A DNA stretch of 64,000 nucleotides from Novosphingobium sp. 18050 (lineage in GTDB: Bacteria; Pseudomonadota; Alphaproteobacteria; Sphingomonadales; Sphingomonadaceae). The stretch's first letter is position 1. Each line of letters starts with the position of its first letter. The DNA lies in NCBI RefSeq assembly GCF_902706195.1, contig NZ_CACSJO010000025.1, positions 1 to 64,000 on the forward strand, written 5' to 3'. Positions 34,376 to 42,705 of the stretch are shown in pieces. The position numbers were made by a program, and so were the translations under genes. The notes beneath the pieces were generated by a model. That model made no database searches. It saw only the letters and a list, made by a program, of their open reading frames with translations, and was not told where the DNA came from.

Positions 34376-35284
34376 ATGCCGTTCAGGCGCGCCGACCTTG
34401 CCGATCTCAGCTACTTCCTCGCCATCGCGCGGCACCGCAATTTCCGCAAGGCTGCGACCGAACTGGGCGTGAGCGCCTCGGCGCTCAGCCATTCGCTACG
34501 CGGGCTCGAGGAGCGGCTGAAAGTGCGGCTGGTCAACCGCACCAACCGTTCGGTTACGCTGACGGCGGCAGGGGAGGATCTCGAACAGTCGATCCGCGAG
34601 CCCTTCGCCGCAATTCACGACGCCGAGGACCGGCTCAACTTCCACCGCGATGCACCGACCGGCCGTGTGCGCATCAACGTGCCGGACGATGCGGCGACGC
34701 AGCTTCTGGCGCCAATCCTGCCCGAATTCGTCGCGCGCTATCCCGATGTCGAACTCGACATATGCGTAGATAACGCGATGATCGACGTGACGCAGGAGGG
34801 CTTCGATGCCGGCATCCGTTTCGGCGGCACCGTGCCGGAGGACATGATCGCGCAGCGTCTCTCGGCCGATTTCAACTGGGTCATAGCCGGCTCCCCGGCG
34901 TACTTCGAGAGCCGGGGTGAGCCGCGCCGCCCGGAGGATCTGATGCGACACCAGTGCATCCGCATCCGGCTGGGCAACGACCGCATATACAAATGGGAGT
35001 TCGAGCGCGGCGAGGAAGCGCTGGTGTTCGACGTGCCGGGCGGAGTGACGGTCAACAACGGCAGCGCCAGCCGTTCGATGGCCTTGCGCGGGCTGGGGCT
35101 GATCTACATCGCCGAGGAGGGCATTGCCGACCTTGTCGCCTTGGGTCGCCTGCGCGTGGTGCTGGCGGATTGGGCCTCGCCGGGGCCGGGGTACTTCATC
35201 TATTATTCGAGCCGCCGCCAGGTTCCGCGCGGCTTGCGGCTGCTGGTAGATCTGATTCGCGAGCTGAAACCGCTGGGACTGTAG
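34376..35284 (+). CDS. LysR family transcriptional regulator
   Basis: A 302-residue LTTR. The winged helix is at residues 5-64 (LADLSYFLAIARHRNFRKAA, TELGVSASALSHSLRGLEER), followed by the linker helix and a periplasmic-binding-like effector domain (FGGTVPEDMIAQRL resembles the substrate-pocket strand of the family). It lies directly behind the paoABC-like operon, so an aldehyde or aromatic effector controlling that operon is plausible; the fumC gene downstream is an alternative target. Confidence 0.92.
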   Translation: MPFRRADLADLSYFLAIARHRNFRKAATELGVSASALSHSLRGLEERLKVRLVNRTNRSVTLTAAGEDLEQSIREPFAAIHDAEDRLNFHRDAPTGRVRINVPDDAATQLLAPILPEFVARYPDVELDICVDNAMIDVTQEGFDAGIRFGGTVPEDMIAQRLSADFNWVIAGSPAYFESRGEPRRPEDLMRHQCIRIRLGNDRIYKWEFERGEEALVFDVPGGVTVNNGSASRSMALRGLGLIYIAEEGIADLVALGRLRVVLADWASPGPGYFIYYSSRRQVPRGLRLLVDLIRELKPLGL

Positions 35285-35411
35285 CATGCGTGTGGGATGG
35301 TCTTGCGCCGTCGGGACGGTAGGTCTTATGTTTGCAATTAAGTCTCATTAGCCATGGAAATGTTCGAGCCTGGGGCTATCTAGGGCTCCAGACCCAAAGG
35401 AGACCAGAGTC

Positions 35412-36794
35412 ATGGAAACCCGCCGCGAGTCCGACAGCATCGGTGAAATCGACGTCCCCGCATCCGCCTACTGGGGCGCGCAGACGCAGCGAAGCATCGA
35501 GAATTTCCCGTTCGGTCCCTCCGAGCGGATGCCCATCGCGATCGTCCACGCCATGGCGCTGGTCAAACAGGCGGCCGCGCGCGTCAACCGCAAGCACGGG
35601 CTGGACGCCAGCCTGGCCGATGCGATCGAGGCAGCTGCGGCCGAAGTCGTGGCCGGCAAACTGGACGACCAGTTCCCGCTAGTGATCTGGCAGACCGGCA
35701 GCGGAACCCAGACCAACATGAACCTCAACGAGGTCATCGCCGGCCGCGCCAACGAGATGCTGGCGGGAACGCGGGGCGGCAAGTCTCCGGTGCATCCCAA
35801 CGACCACGTCAACAAGGGGCAGTCGTCGAACGACAGCTTCCCCACCGCGCTTCACGTTGCAGCAGCGCGGGCTGTCACGGATACGCTGTACCCCGCACTC
35901 GACACGCTGTTCGGCGTGCTCGATGCCAAGGCGAAGGCCTGGGCGGATATCGTCAAGATCGGCCGCACCCACCTGCAGGACGCCACGCCGGTGACGCTCG
36001 GCCAGGAATTCTCCGGCTATGCGCATCAGGTCTACCGCTGCCGCAAGCGCATCGAGCCTGCCGTCTCGCATGGTATGACCGCGTTGGCCCAGGGCGGCAC
36101 GGCAGTTGGCACCGGGCTCAATTCTTCACCCGGTTTCGATGTGGACTTCGCCGAGGAAATGTCGCGCCTGACGGGCCTTGCGTTCCGGCCGGCCGAGAAC
36201 AAGTTTGAGGCGCTGGCCTCCAACGATCCGCTGGTGCATCTTTCCTCGACGCTGGCGACGCTGGCAGTGGCGCTGACCAAGATCGCCAACGACATCCGCT
36301 GGCTAGGTTCCGGCCCGCGCTCAGGCCTTGGCGAACTCGATCTTCCAGCGAACGAGCCAGGCAGCTCGATCATGCCGGGCAAGGTCAATCCCACCCAGTG
36401 CGAAATGCTGACGATGGTCTCCGCGCAGGTCATCGGTAACCATCAGGCGGCGACCATCGGCGGCCTGCAGGGCGCGTTCGAGCTGAACGTGTTCAAGCCG
36501 CTGATCGGAGCGGCGGTGATGCGTTCGATCGACCTGCTTTCGGTCGGCATGGTCAGCTTCGCGGAGCGCTGCGTAGAGGGTATCGAGCCCAACCGCGCGC
36601 GGATCGCCGAACTGCTCGACCGTTCGCTGATGCTGGTGACGGCGCTGGCGCCCGAAATCGGCTACGACAACGCCGCCAAGATCGCCAAGCATGCCCACAC
36701 CAAGGGGCAGACCCTCAAGGAGGCCGCGCTGGAGCTGGGTCTGGTGGACGAAGCGACCTTCGACCGGGTGGTGCGCCCTGAAACGATGATCTGA
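35412..36794 (+). CDS. fumC: Class II fumarate hydratase
   Basis: A 460-residue iron-free fumarase of the TCA cycle, interconverting fumarate and malate. WQTGSGTQTNMNLNEV, GRTHLQDATPVTLGQE and the superfamily signature GSSIMPGKVNPTQCE (about 316-330, with the catalytic Ser loop) are all present. AAAGGAGACC precedes ATG 35412. It lies between the LysR gene and the purine cluster and has its own likely terminator, so no functional tie to purine breakdown is claimed. Confidence 0.96.
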   Translation: METRRESDSIGEIDVPASAYWGAQTQRSIENFPFGPSERMPIAIVHAMALVKQAAARVNRKHGLDASLADAIEAAAAEVVAGKLDDQFPLVIWQTGSGTQTNMNLNEVIAGRANEMLAGTRGGKSPVHPNDHVNKGQSSNDSFPTALHVAAARAVTDTLYPALDTLFGVLDAKAKAWADIVKIGRTHLQDATPVTLGQEFSGYAHQVYRCRKRIEPAVSHGMTALAQGGTAVGTGLNSSPGFDVDFAEEMSRLTGLAFRPAENKFEALASNDPLVHLSSTLATLAVALTKIANDIRWLGSGPRSGLGELDLPANEPGSSIMPGKVNPTQCEMLTMVSAQVIGNHQAATIGGLQGAFELNVFKPLIGAAVMRSIDLLSVGMVSFAERCVEGIEPNRARIAELLDRSLMLVTALAPEIGYDNAAKIAKHAHTKGQTLKEAALELGLVDEATFDRVVRPETMI

Positions 36795-36800
36795 TACCTT

Positions 36801-36837
36801 GCACTTCCTATGAAGAGAAAGGAGTGCTCCAATTTTT
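36801..36837 (+). terminator. Possible terminator after fumC
   Basis: GCACTTCCT pairs with AGGAGTGC (one bulged T), followed by TCCAATTTTTGC with a five-T run. It separates fumC from the purine locus. Confidence 0.5.
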
Positions 36838-36940
36838 GCAACGATCCGTTCCGATCATTGCGTTTGATCGATAGGGGGTGAGCGGGCAGGAAAGAAGCGT
36901 TACACCGCTATTTCCTGCCGCGCCAACCGATCGTGAGACA

Positions 36941-37117
36941 ATGGCCGAAACCCCCGCCGCGCCCGTCAGTGCCGCAGTTCCCCTGAGTGCCGCGGAAGTT
37001 GCCGCTGCTGCCGCCGCGCGCGGCTTGCCGATCCTGCCCGATTGCGAGGCCGGCGTCGTCACGAACCTTGCCTTGCTGGCACGCCATGCTCGCACGATGC
37101 GGGGCGAAGCGGCATGA
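36941..37117 (+). CDS. hpxX: Small AtzG/HpxX-like partner of the amidohydrolase (DUF4089)
   Basis: A 58-residue protein whose stop overlaps the start of the AtzE-type amidase as ATGA. It is Ala-rich helical, with AAARGLPILPDCEAGVVTNLALLARHA resembling the GatC-like DUF4089 proteins (AtzG, HpxX) that bind and stabilise AtzE/HpxY amidases; I recognise this by size, position and the L-P-I-x-P-x-x-x-x-G-V pattern. ATG 36941 is chosen over a longer frame beginning at 36878. Known: AtzG forms a heterocomplex with AtzE. Inferred: the same here. Confidence 0.72.
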   Translation: MAETPAAPVSAAVPLSAAEVAAAAAARGLPILPDCEAGVVTNLALLARHARTMRGEAA

Positions 37118-38490
37118 CGGGGCCGGACATGCCCATCCGCGAAATCGCCGCCGCCGTGCGCGAAGGGCGACTGAGCGCCCGCGTTCTCGTCGAGCAGGTG
37201 TTCGCTGGGCTGGTGGAGGCAGACCGCACGCTGATCGCCGTTACCCGCATCCTGCACGACCGCGCCCGCGCCGAGGCCGCTGCCATTGACGCGATGGTCG
37301 CAGCCGGGCGCGATCCCGGACCGCTGGCGGGCGTGCCCTACGGTGTGAAGGATCTGTTCGACCTGGCCGGACTGCCCACCACCGCCGGGTCCACGCTCTA
37401 TGCGGACGCCGCGCCTGCGCTCGCCGATGCCGAGGCCGTCGTGCGCCTCAAGGCTGCCGGTGCCATTGTGGTCGCTACGCTCAACATGGACGAATTCGCC
37501 TACGGCTTTGCGACTATCAATGCTGCTTACGGCACCACCCGCAATCCCCACGACCCCTCGCGGCTGGCCGGTGGTTCCTCTGGCGGATCGGCGGCGGTGG
37601 TCGCGGCGGGTCTGCTGCCTTTCTCGCTCGGGTCCGACACCAACGGGTCGGTGCGCGTGCCCGCCAGTCTGACAGGCATCTACGGCCTCAAACCGAGCAA
37701 TGGGGATCTGCCGCTTGGCGGCGTATTCCCGTTTGCCAAGAGCTTCGACGATGTCGGCCCCTTCACCCGCTCGGTGGACGACATGGCGCTGGTCTGGGAA
37801 GTGCTGACGGGCCGCAGCGCCGGGGCGCCGGGCCGCAGGATGCGCGTGGCCCGCCTCGGCGGCCGTTTCCGTGAAAACGCGGACTCCGACCAGCTTGCCG
37901 CCATCGATGCCATCGCGCCCTATGCTCCGCTGATCGAACTGCCCGAGATTGCCCGCGCCCGCTCGGCCGCGTTCCTCATCACCGCTTATGAGGGCGGTGC
38001 CCTCCACCGCGAAGCACTGGCCGAAAACGCCATGGCCTTCGACCCGCAGGTGCGCGACCGACTCCTTGCGGGAGCCTTGCTGCCTGATGCTCTCTATGCG
38101 GAGGCGCAGGCCTTCCGCACCGCCTACCGCGCCCGCATCGAGGCGCTGGTGGCAGACTATGACGTGCTGCTGGCCCCGGCGACGCCGACGACAGCGCCGC
38201 TGGTGGACGATCCGCACATCCTGATCGATGGCGTGCTCAGCCCGGCGCGCGCAGATCTCGGCATTCATACCCAGCCGATCAGCTTCACCGGATTGCCGTC
38301 GCTGGCGGTTCCGCTCTACCGTCCGGGCAAGCTGCCCATCGGCCTCCAACTGATCGGTGGACCGGGGCACGAGGCGGACCTGTTCGCCTTTGCCGCCGCG
38401 TTGGAGCACCAGGAGGTGACCGGCTTTTCGGCGCCGGCGAATGAAATGGCGTCCGCCGTCCCTCCCATGCAGGGGGAGCCGATCCCCTGA
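37114..38490 (+). CDS. hpxY: AtzE/HpxY family amidohydrolase (amidase signature family)
   Basis: A 458-residue amidase-signature enzyme. Lys79 (GVPYGVKDLF), the Ser pair of LAGGSSGGSAA and Ser179 (SDTNGSVRVPASL) form the Ser-cisSer-Lys triad. It overlaps the AtzG-like gene by four bases. AtzE hydrolyses 1-carboxybiuret; the purine-cluster relative HpxY is placed downstream of oxalurate. Here, with hpxW and hpxZ homologues nearby, the likely substrate is oxalurate or an N-carboxy derivative. That substrate is inference; the amidase family is certain. Confidence 0.85.
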   Translation: MTGPDMPIREIAAAVREGRLSARVLVEQVFAGLVEADRTLIAVTRILHDRARAEAAAIDAMVAAGRDPGPLAGVPYGVKDLFDLAGLPTTAGSTLYADAAPALADAEAVVRLKAAGAIVVATLNMDEFAYGFATINAAYGTTRNPHDPSRLAGGSSGGSAAVVAAGLLPFSLGSDTNGSVRVPASLTGIYGLKPSNGDLPLGGVFPFAKSFDDVGPFTRSVDDMALVWEVLTGRSAGAPGRRMRVARLGGRFRENADSDQLAAIDAIAPYAPLIELPEIARARSAAFLITAYEGGALHREALAENAMAFDPQVRDRLLAGALLPDALYAEAQAFRTAYRARIEALVADYDVLLAPATPTTAPLVDDPHILIDGVLSPARADLGIHTQPISFTGLPSLAVPLYRPGKLPIGLQLIGGPGHEADLFAFAAALEHQEVTGFSAPANEMASAVPPMQGEPIP

Positions 38491-38548
38491 GACCGGGATA
38501 GGAAGCGAGACAGGAATTGCATCCCGATCCGATACGGACGGGGTGAAC

Positions 38549-38623
38549 ATGAACAAGCATCGAAGCTGCGGGGGCGGCAAGTTTCAGGCATTTTCACCGC
38601 TCGGCGCGGTGTTGGGGGCATAG
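38549..38623 (+). other. Possible 24-codon leader ORF before the NCS2 permease
   Basis: An ATG at 38549 opens a short frame (MNKHRSCGGGKFQAFSPLGA..) that ends in TAG one base before the permease GTG. GGACGGGG lies just upstream. The position would allow translational coupling or leader control of purine uptake, but coding is unproven and it may be chance. Confidence 0.25.
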
Positions 38624-38624
38624 C

Positions 38625-40010
38625 GTGACGCAGACACAAACTATTGACGGCGGGCCGGGTGGATCCGACATCCCGGAGGCCGCGCCTTCGGGCAAGCTCG
38701 ACCGCTATTTCTCGCTCACCGCGCGCGGCACCAATGCGCGTACCGAAGTGCTGGCGGGGGTGACCACCTTCCTCACCATGGCCTACGTGGTGCTGGTCAA
38801 TCCGGCGATCCTGGGCAGTGCCGGAATGCCGGTCGCGTCGGTGGCGGCAGCGACTTGTTTCGCGGCAGCCTTTGCTTCGATCCTGATGGGCTTCGTCGCC
38901 AATGTGCCGCTGGCGCTGGCGCCGGGCATGGGCCTGAACGCCTATTTCAGCTTCACCGTCGTCCAGCAGATGGGCGTGCCCTGGCCGGTGGCGCTGGGCT
39001 GCGTGTTCCTATCCGGCATTGCCTTCCTGTTGTTGACCCTGACCGGCGTGCGCCAGCTCATCGTGTCGGCCATTCCGCAATACCTCTTCGCAGCGGTGGC
39101 GGGCGGCATCGGCCTGTTCATCGGCTTCATCGGCCTCAAGGGTGCCGGCATCGTCGTCGCCAATCCGGCGACATTCGTGGCGCTGGGCGACTTGAAGACG
39201 CCCGGGGCGGGTCTGGCGCTGTTCGGTCTCGTCGTGATCGGTGCGCTGAGCGTGTGGAACGTGCGCGGGGCAATGCTGGTCGGCATCGTCGCCACCACGC
39301 TGGTCGGCTGGCTGGCCGGGATGGTGACCGTCAGCCCGGAACCCTATTCGCTAGATGCGCTGACCGGCACGGCCTTCCAGCTGGATATTGGCGGCGTGTT
39401 CGGCCTGTCCGGCAAGCAGGGGCTCGGCCTTCTTGAAATCCTCTTCGTGTTTCTCTTTGTGGACCTGTTCGACAATATCGGAACGCTCGTCGCTGTCACC
39501 AAGCGGGCAGGGCTTATGGACGCAGCCGGCCGTATCCCGCGCCTCAATCGCATCCTCATCACCGATGCCGCCGCCACCATCGTCGGTTCGATGGCAGGCA
39601 CCAGCACCGTCACCTCCTACGTCGAGAGCGCGGCGGGCGTGCAGGCGGGCGGCCGCACCGGCCTTACCGCCGTCGTCACCGGCCTGCTGTTTCTGGCGAC
39701 GATGTTCGTCGCGCCTTATGCGCAGGTGATCCCGCTGGCGGCGACCGCGCCCGCGCTCATTATCGTCGGCGGTCTCATGCTGCTGCCGCTGACCGAAGTG
39801 GAGTGGGAAGACCCGCTTTCGGCGATCCCGGCGTTTCTGACCGTGGCGATGATCCCGCTGACGTTCTCGATCGCGAACGGCCTTGCCTTCGGTATCACCG
39901 CCCATGCCATCCTCAAGATCGTGCGCGGCACGATCCGCAAGAGCGACGGTTTCCTGCTGGTTCTGGCCCTGCTGTTCGTGGTCCGCTTCGTCTGGATGGG
40001 AGCCGCCTGA
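38625..40010 (+). CDS. NCS2 family purine permease (AzgA-like)
   Basis: A 461-residue inner-membrane transporter with about 13 spans. It has LAGVTTFLTMAYVVLVNPAI, VPLALAPGMGLNAYFSF, the LFVDLFDNIGTLVAVTKRAG signature (TM8 acidic site) and SMAGTSTVTSYVESAAGVQA, all typical of AzgA-type adenine/guanine/hypoxanthine:H+ symporters. It starts at GTG 38625. The following nucleosidase gene overlaps by one base (TGATG), so uptake and base release are coupled. Confidence 0.93.
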   Translation: MTQTQTIDGGPGGSDIPEAAPSGKLDRYFSLTARGTNARTEVLAGVTTFLTMAYVVLVNPAILGSAGMPVASVAAATCFAAAFASILMGFVANVPLALAPGMGLNAYFSFTVVQQMGVPWPVALGCVFLSGIAFLLLTLTGVRQLIVSAIPQYLFAAVAGGIGLFIGFIGLKGAGIVVANPATFVALGDLKTPGAGLALFGLVVIGALSVWNVRGAMLVGIVATTLVGWLAGMVTVSPEPYSLDALTGTAFQLDIGGVFGLSGKQGLGLLEILFVFLFVDLFDNIGTLVAVTKRAGLMDAAGRIPRLNRILITDAAATIVGSMAGTSTVTSYVESAAGVQAGGRTGLTAVVTGLLFLATMFVAPYAQVIPLAATAPALIIVGGLMLLPLTEVEWEDPLSAIPAFLTVAMIPLTFSIANGLAFGITAHAILKIVRGTIRKSDGFLLVLALLFVVRFVWMGAA

Positions 40011-40945
40011 TGTTGAAGTATGCCCTGACCGCCGCGGCCTTCACGCTGGCCGCCGCTCCGGCAATCGCCGACGAACGGCTGGACATTACGCCGCGTACCT
40101 TGGTGATGACCGCCTACCAGCCTGAGTGGAACGCGCTCGTCCACGCCGTGACCGAGGGCAGGGAATACCAGCTCAACGGCATGACCTACATGACCGGCAT
40201 GATGGAAGGTAAGCCGATCCTGCTCATGCAGAGCGGCGTGTCGATAGTGAATGCGGCGATGAACACGCAGCTTGTGATCGACAGGTTCACCGTCAAGCGC
40301 ATCGTCTTTTCCGGTATCGCCGGCGGCGTCGACCCCGGCCTTTCGATCGGGGACGTGATCGTGCTGGAGGATTGGGGCCAGTATCTGGAGGTCAACTTTG
40401 CGCGTAAGGCAGGCAAGAAGGGTTGGAAGTCGCCCGAGGCAGTCGCTCCCGAGGCGCCGGGCAACTGGAACTTCATCTTCCCGCGCGGGGTCAGCGTGGC
40501 CAACGCCGCCACGCCGATGAAGCGCATCTTCAGGTTTCCGATGGACGCAGGCCTGCTCGATCTCGCCCGCAAGGTCGCGCCCACGGTGGACATGGAACGC
40601 TGCGTGCCGCCATCGCCCAGCCAGCTTCCCGATACCGAACTGTGCCTGAAGAAGGCGCCCAAGGTCGTCGTCGGCGGCACCGGCGTCAGCGCGGGCGTCT
40701 ATGCCGACAACGCTGAATTCCGCGAATATCTCTTCAAGGCCTGGCACGCCCGCGTGCTCGACATGGAGAGCGGGGCGGTGGCGCAGGTCGCCTATGCTAA
40801 CCAGGTGCCGACGATCGTGTTTCGCTCGCTTTCCGACCTTGCCGGGGGCGACAGGCACAAGAACATGGAAGACACGTACGAGCATCTCGCCGCCGTGAAC
40901 TCCGCCCACGTCGTGCGCGCATTCGTTGCCGCGCTTCCCGATTGA
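40010..40945 (+). CDS. Periplasmic purine nucleosidase/phosphorylase family protein
   Basis: A 311-residue PNP/UDP (MTAN-like) family protein with an N-terminal signal peptide (KYALTAAAFTLAAAPAIA). The fold motifs are IVFSGIAGGVDPGLSIGDVIV (about 104-124) and the ribose-binding DMESGAVAQVAYANQVPTIV, ending FRSLSDLAGGD with the base-binding Asp. It probably splits purine nucleosides in the periplasm so the adjoining NCS2 permease can import the free base. Family members are usually cytoplasmic; some bacteria have exported forms. Four Cys in the insertion MERCVPPSPSQLPDTELCL suggest a disulphide. Whether it is a hydrolase or phosphorylase is unclear. Confidence 0.8.
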   Translation: MLKYALTAAAFTLAAAPAIADERLDITPRTLVMTAYQPEWNALVHAVTEGREYQLNGMTYMTGMMEGKPILLMQSGVSIVNAAMNTQLVIDRFTVKRIVFSGIAGGVDPGLSIGDVIVLEDWGQYLEVNFARKAGKKGWKSPEAVAPEAPGNWNFIFPRGVSVANAATPMKRIFRFPMDAGLLDLARKVAPTVDMERCVPPSPSQLPDTELCLKKAPKVVVGGTGVSAGVYADNAEFREYLFKAWHARVLDMESGAVAQVAYANQVPTIVFRSLSDLAGGDRHKNMEDTYEHLAAVNSAHVVRAFVAALPD

Positions 40946-40955
40946 GGCTGCTGGA

Positions 40956-42533
40956 ATGAAAACCGTAACCGCCGAAAACGGCATCGTCACCGCGCCGCAC
41001 TACCTCGCGGCGCAGGCCGGGCGCGATGTGCTGGCTGATGGCGGCAATGCCGTCGAAGCCTGCGTCGCGGTCGCGGCGACGCTGGCCGTCGTCTACCCGC
41101 ATATGACCGGGATCGGCGGCGACGGATTCTGGCTGATCCGCGAGCCGGATGGCCTTGTCCATTCGATCCACGGCTGCGGCGGAGCGGCGGCAAAGGCGGA
41201 CCTTTCGCTCTACACCGGGCTGGCCGCAGTGCCCACGCGCGGGCCGCTGGCGGCGAACACGGTCGCGGGTACGATCTCGGGCTGGGCGGCGGCGCTGACA
41301 GGGGACGGCTGCACTTTGCCGCTGGACCGCCTGCTGCGCGATGCGATCAGCCACGCCGAAACGGGCGTGTCGGTGACGGCGGGCAGCGCCGGCATCGCGA
41401 GTGCCAAGGGCGGCGAACTGCGCGGTCAACCCGGCATCTATGCGCAGGTGTTCGAGCCTGAGGGCAAGCCGCTGGCCGAAGGCGACGTGCTGCGCCAGCC
41501 GCTGCTGGCGGCAACCTTGCGCAAGCTGGCGGCGAACGGTCTGGACGATTATTACCGCGGCGAACTGGCGCAGTTGATCGCGCAGGACCTTGCCGCGCTG
41601 GGCAGTCCGGTGTCGCTGGCGGACCTGAATGCCCATGCCGCCAGCCGCCCCGATCCGCTGCACACCGCCATCACCGGCGCGGCGCTCTACAATGCAACCC
41701 CGCCGACGCAGGGCTTTGCCGCGCTGATGATCCTGGCGCTGTTCGACCGTCTCAAGGCCGATGCGCCGGACACCTTCGATCACGTCCACGGCCTGATCGA
41801 GGCGACCAAGCAGGCGTTCCTGCTGCGCGACGTCCACGTCGGCGATCCGGCCTATGCCGACTTCGATTTCCAGGGTCTGCTCTCCGATCCGGCGGCGCTG
41901 GACGAACTGGCCTCTCGCATCGACCCCGCCAAGGCGCTTGCCTGGCCGCAGCCGCCGCAGTGGGGGGATACCTGCTGGTTCGGCGCTGCGGATAGCGAAG
42001 GGAGGGTGGTGTCCTGTATCCAGTCCACCTACTTCGAGTTCGGTTCCGGGCTGGTCCTGCCGCAGACCGGTATCACCTGGCAGAACCGGGGCAGCTCTTT
42101 CAGCCTCTCGGAAGGCGGCTGGAATGCGCTGAAGCCCGGCCGCAAGCCTTTTCATACGCTCAATCCGGCGCTCGCGGTGTTCGAGGACGGCCGCATCATG
42201 GCCTATGGCACCATGGGCGGAGAGGGGCAGCCGCAGACGCAGGCCGCGCTGTTCAGCCGCTACGCCCGCTTCGGCGTGGACCTGCAGGAGGCCATCAGCG
42301 CCCCGCGCTGGCTGCTCGGCCGGACCTGGGGAGAACAATCGACCACCCTGAAGCTGGAGGACGGCTTCGACGAGGGGCTTTACGCGGCCCTTGCCGAGGC
42401 TGGCCATGACGTCGAGCGCGTGGGTCCGCTGACGGCGACGATGGGCCATGCGGGCGCCTTGGTGCGCCTTGCCGATGGCGGGTTCGAAGGCGCTACCGAT
42501 CCGCGCAGCGACGGGGGAGTGCTGGGATGGTGA
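40956..42533 (+). CDS. hpxW: Oxamate amidohydrolase, gamma-glutamyltransferase-like (HpxW)
   Basis: A 525-residue Ntn-hydrolase of the gamma-glutamyltransferase fold. DVLADGGNAVEACVAVAATL and TGIGGDGFWLI match the N-terminal domain; the self-processing Thr is Thr339 in WGDTCWFGAADSEGRVVS, and the small-subunit tail has YGTMGGEGQPQTQ. Unlike true GGT there is no signal peptide. Known: HpxW of Klebsiella converts oxamate to oxalate plus ammonia in urate breakdown. The purine context supports that role. ATG 40956 follows GAGG at 8 bases. Confidence 0.85.
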   Translation: MKTVTAENGIVTAPHYLAAQAGRDVLADGGNAVEACVAVAATLAVVYPHMTGIGGDGFWLIREPDGLVHSIHGCGGAAAKADLSLYTGLAAVPTRGPLAANTVAGTISGWAAALTGDGCTLPLDRLLRDAISHAETGVSVTAGSAGIASAKGGELRGQPGIYAQVFEPEGKPLAEGDVLRQPLLAATLRKLAANGLDDYYRGELAQLIAQDLAALGSPVSLADLNAHAASRPDPLHTAITGAALYNATPPTQGFAALMILALFDRLKADAPDTFDHVHGLIEATKQAFLLRDVHVGDPAYADFDFQGLLSDPAALDELASRIDPAKALAWPQPPQWGDTCWFGAADSEGRVVSCIQSTYFEFGSGLVLPQTGITWQNRGSSFSLSEGGWNALKPGRKPFHTLNPALAVFEDGRIMAYGTMGGEGQPQTQAALFSRYARFGVDLQEAISAPRWLLGRTWGEQSTTLKLEDGFDEGLYAALAEAGHDVERVGPLTATMGHAGALVRLADGGFEGATDPRSDGGVLGW

Positions 42534-42561
42534 CATTTCGGCCAAGCGCGGTGCTGGGCGG

Positions 42562-42688
42562 CAGGGGCTTCGACAGGCTCAGCTTGAGCGGGTTTTGCAG
42601 GGCATCGTTCTCGGCTTTGCTCGAGCTTAGAGGGAATGGGAACACTGCCCTTCCTACCCAGCTCAGGCTGAGCCTGTCGAAGCCCCTG
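42562..42688. repeat. Large inverted-arm intergenic element
   Basis: A 22-base arm at 42562-42583 (core GGCTTCGACAGGCTCAGC) is repeated as an exact reverse complement at 42667-42688, and the pairing continues imperfectly inward. The 83-base interior carries no good gene. It fills the gap between hpxW and the allantoate amidohydrolase gene; the core motif is a common sphingomonad intergenic repeat (from memory). Confidence 0.75.
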
Positions 42689-42705
42689 CGCACAGGCGCA
42701 CGGCT

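Noticed and set aside
34376..36794. LysR and fumC considered as part of the purine locus
   Set aside because: fumC has a TCA-cycle role and a likely terminator, and the LysR gene fits the paoABC-like operon better by position.
36808..38580. 590-codon open frame antisense to the AtzE-type amidase
   Set aside because: Low-complexity Arg/Gly/His-rich translation and full overlap with a recognised enzyme; a GC-driven antisense shadow.
38491..38624. Possible purine riboswitch ahead of the NCS2 permease
   Set aside because: No conserved guanine- or xanthine-riboswitch core could be recognised by eye; a covariance search would be needed.
40797..42545. 582-codon open frame antisense to hpxW
   Set aside because: No domain motifs; opposite strand encodes a complete Ntn-hydrolase with its catalytic Thr.
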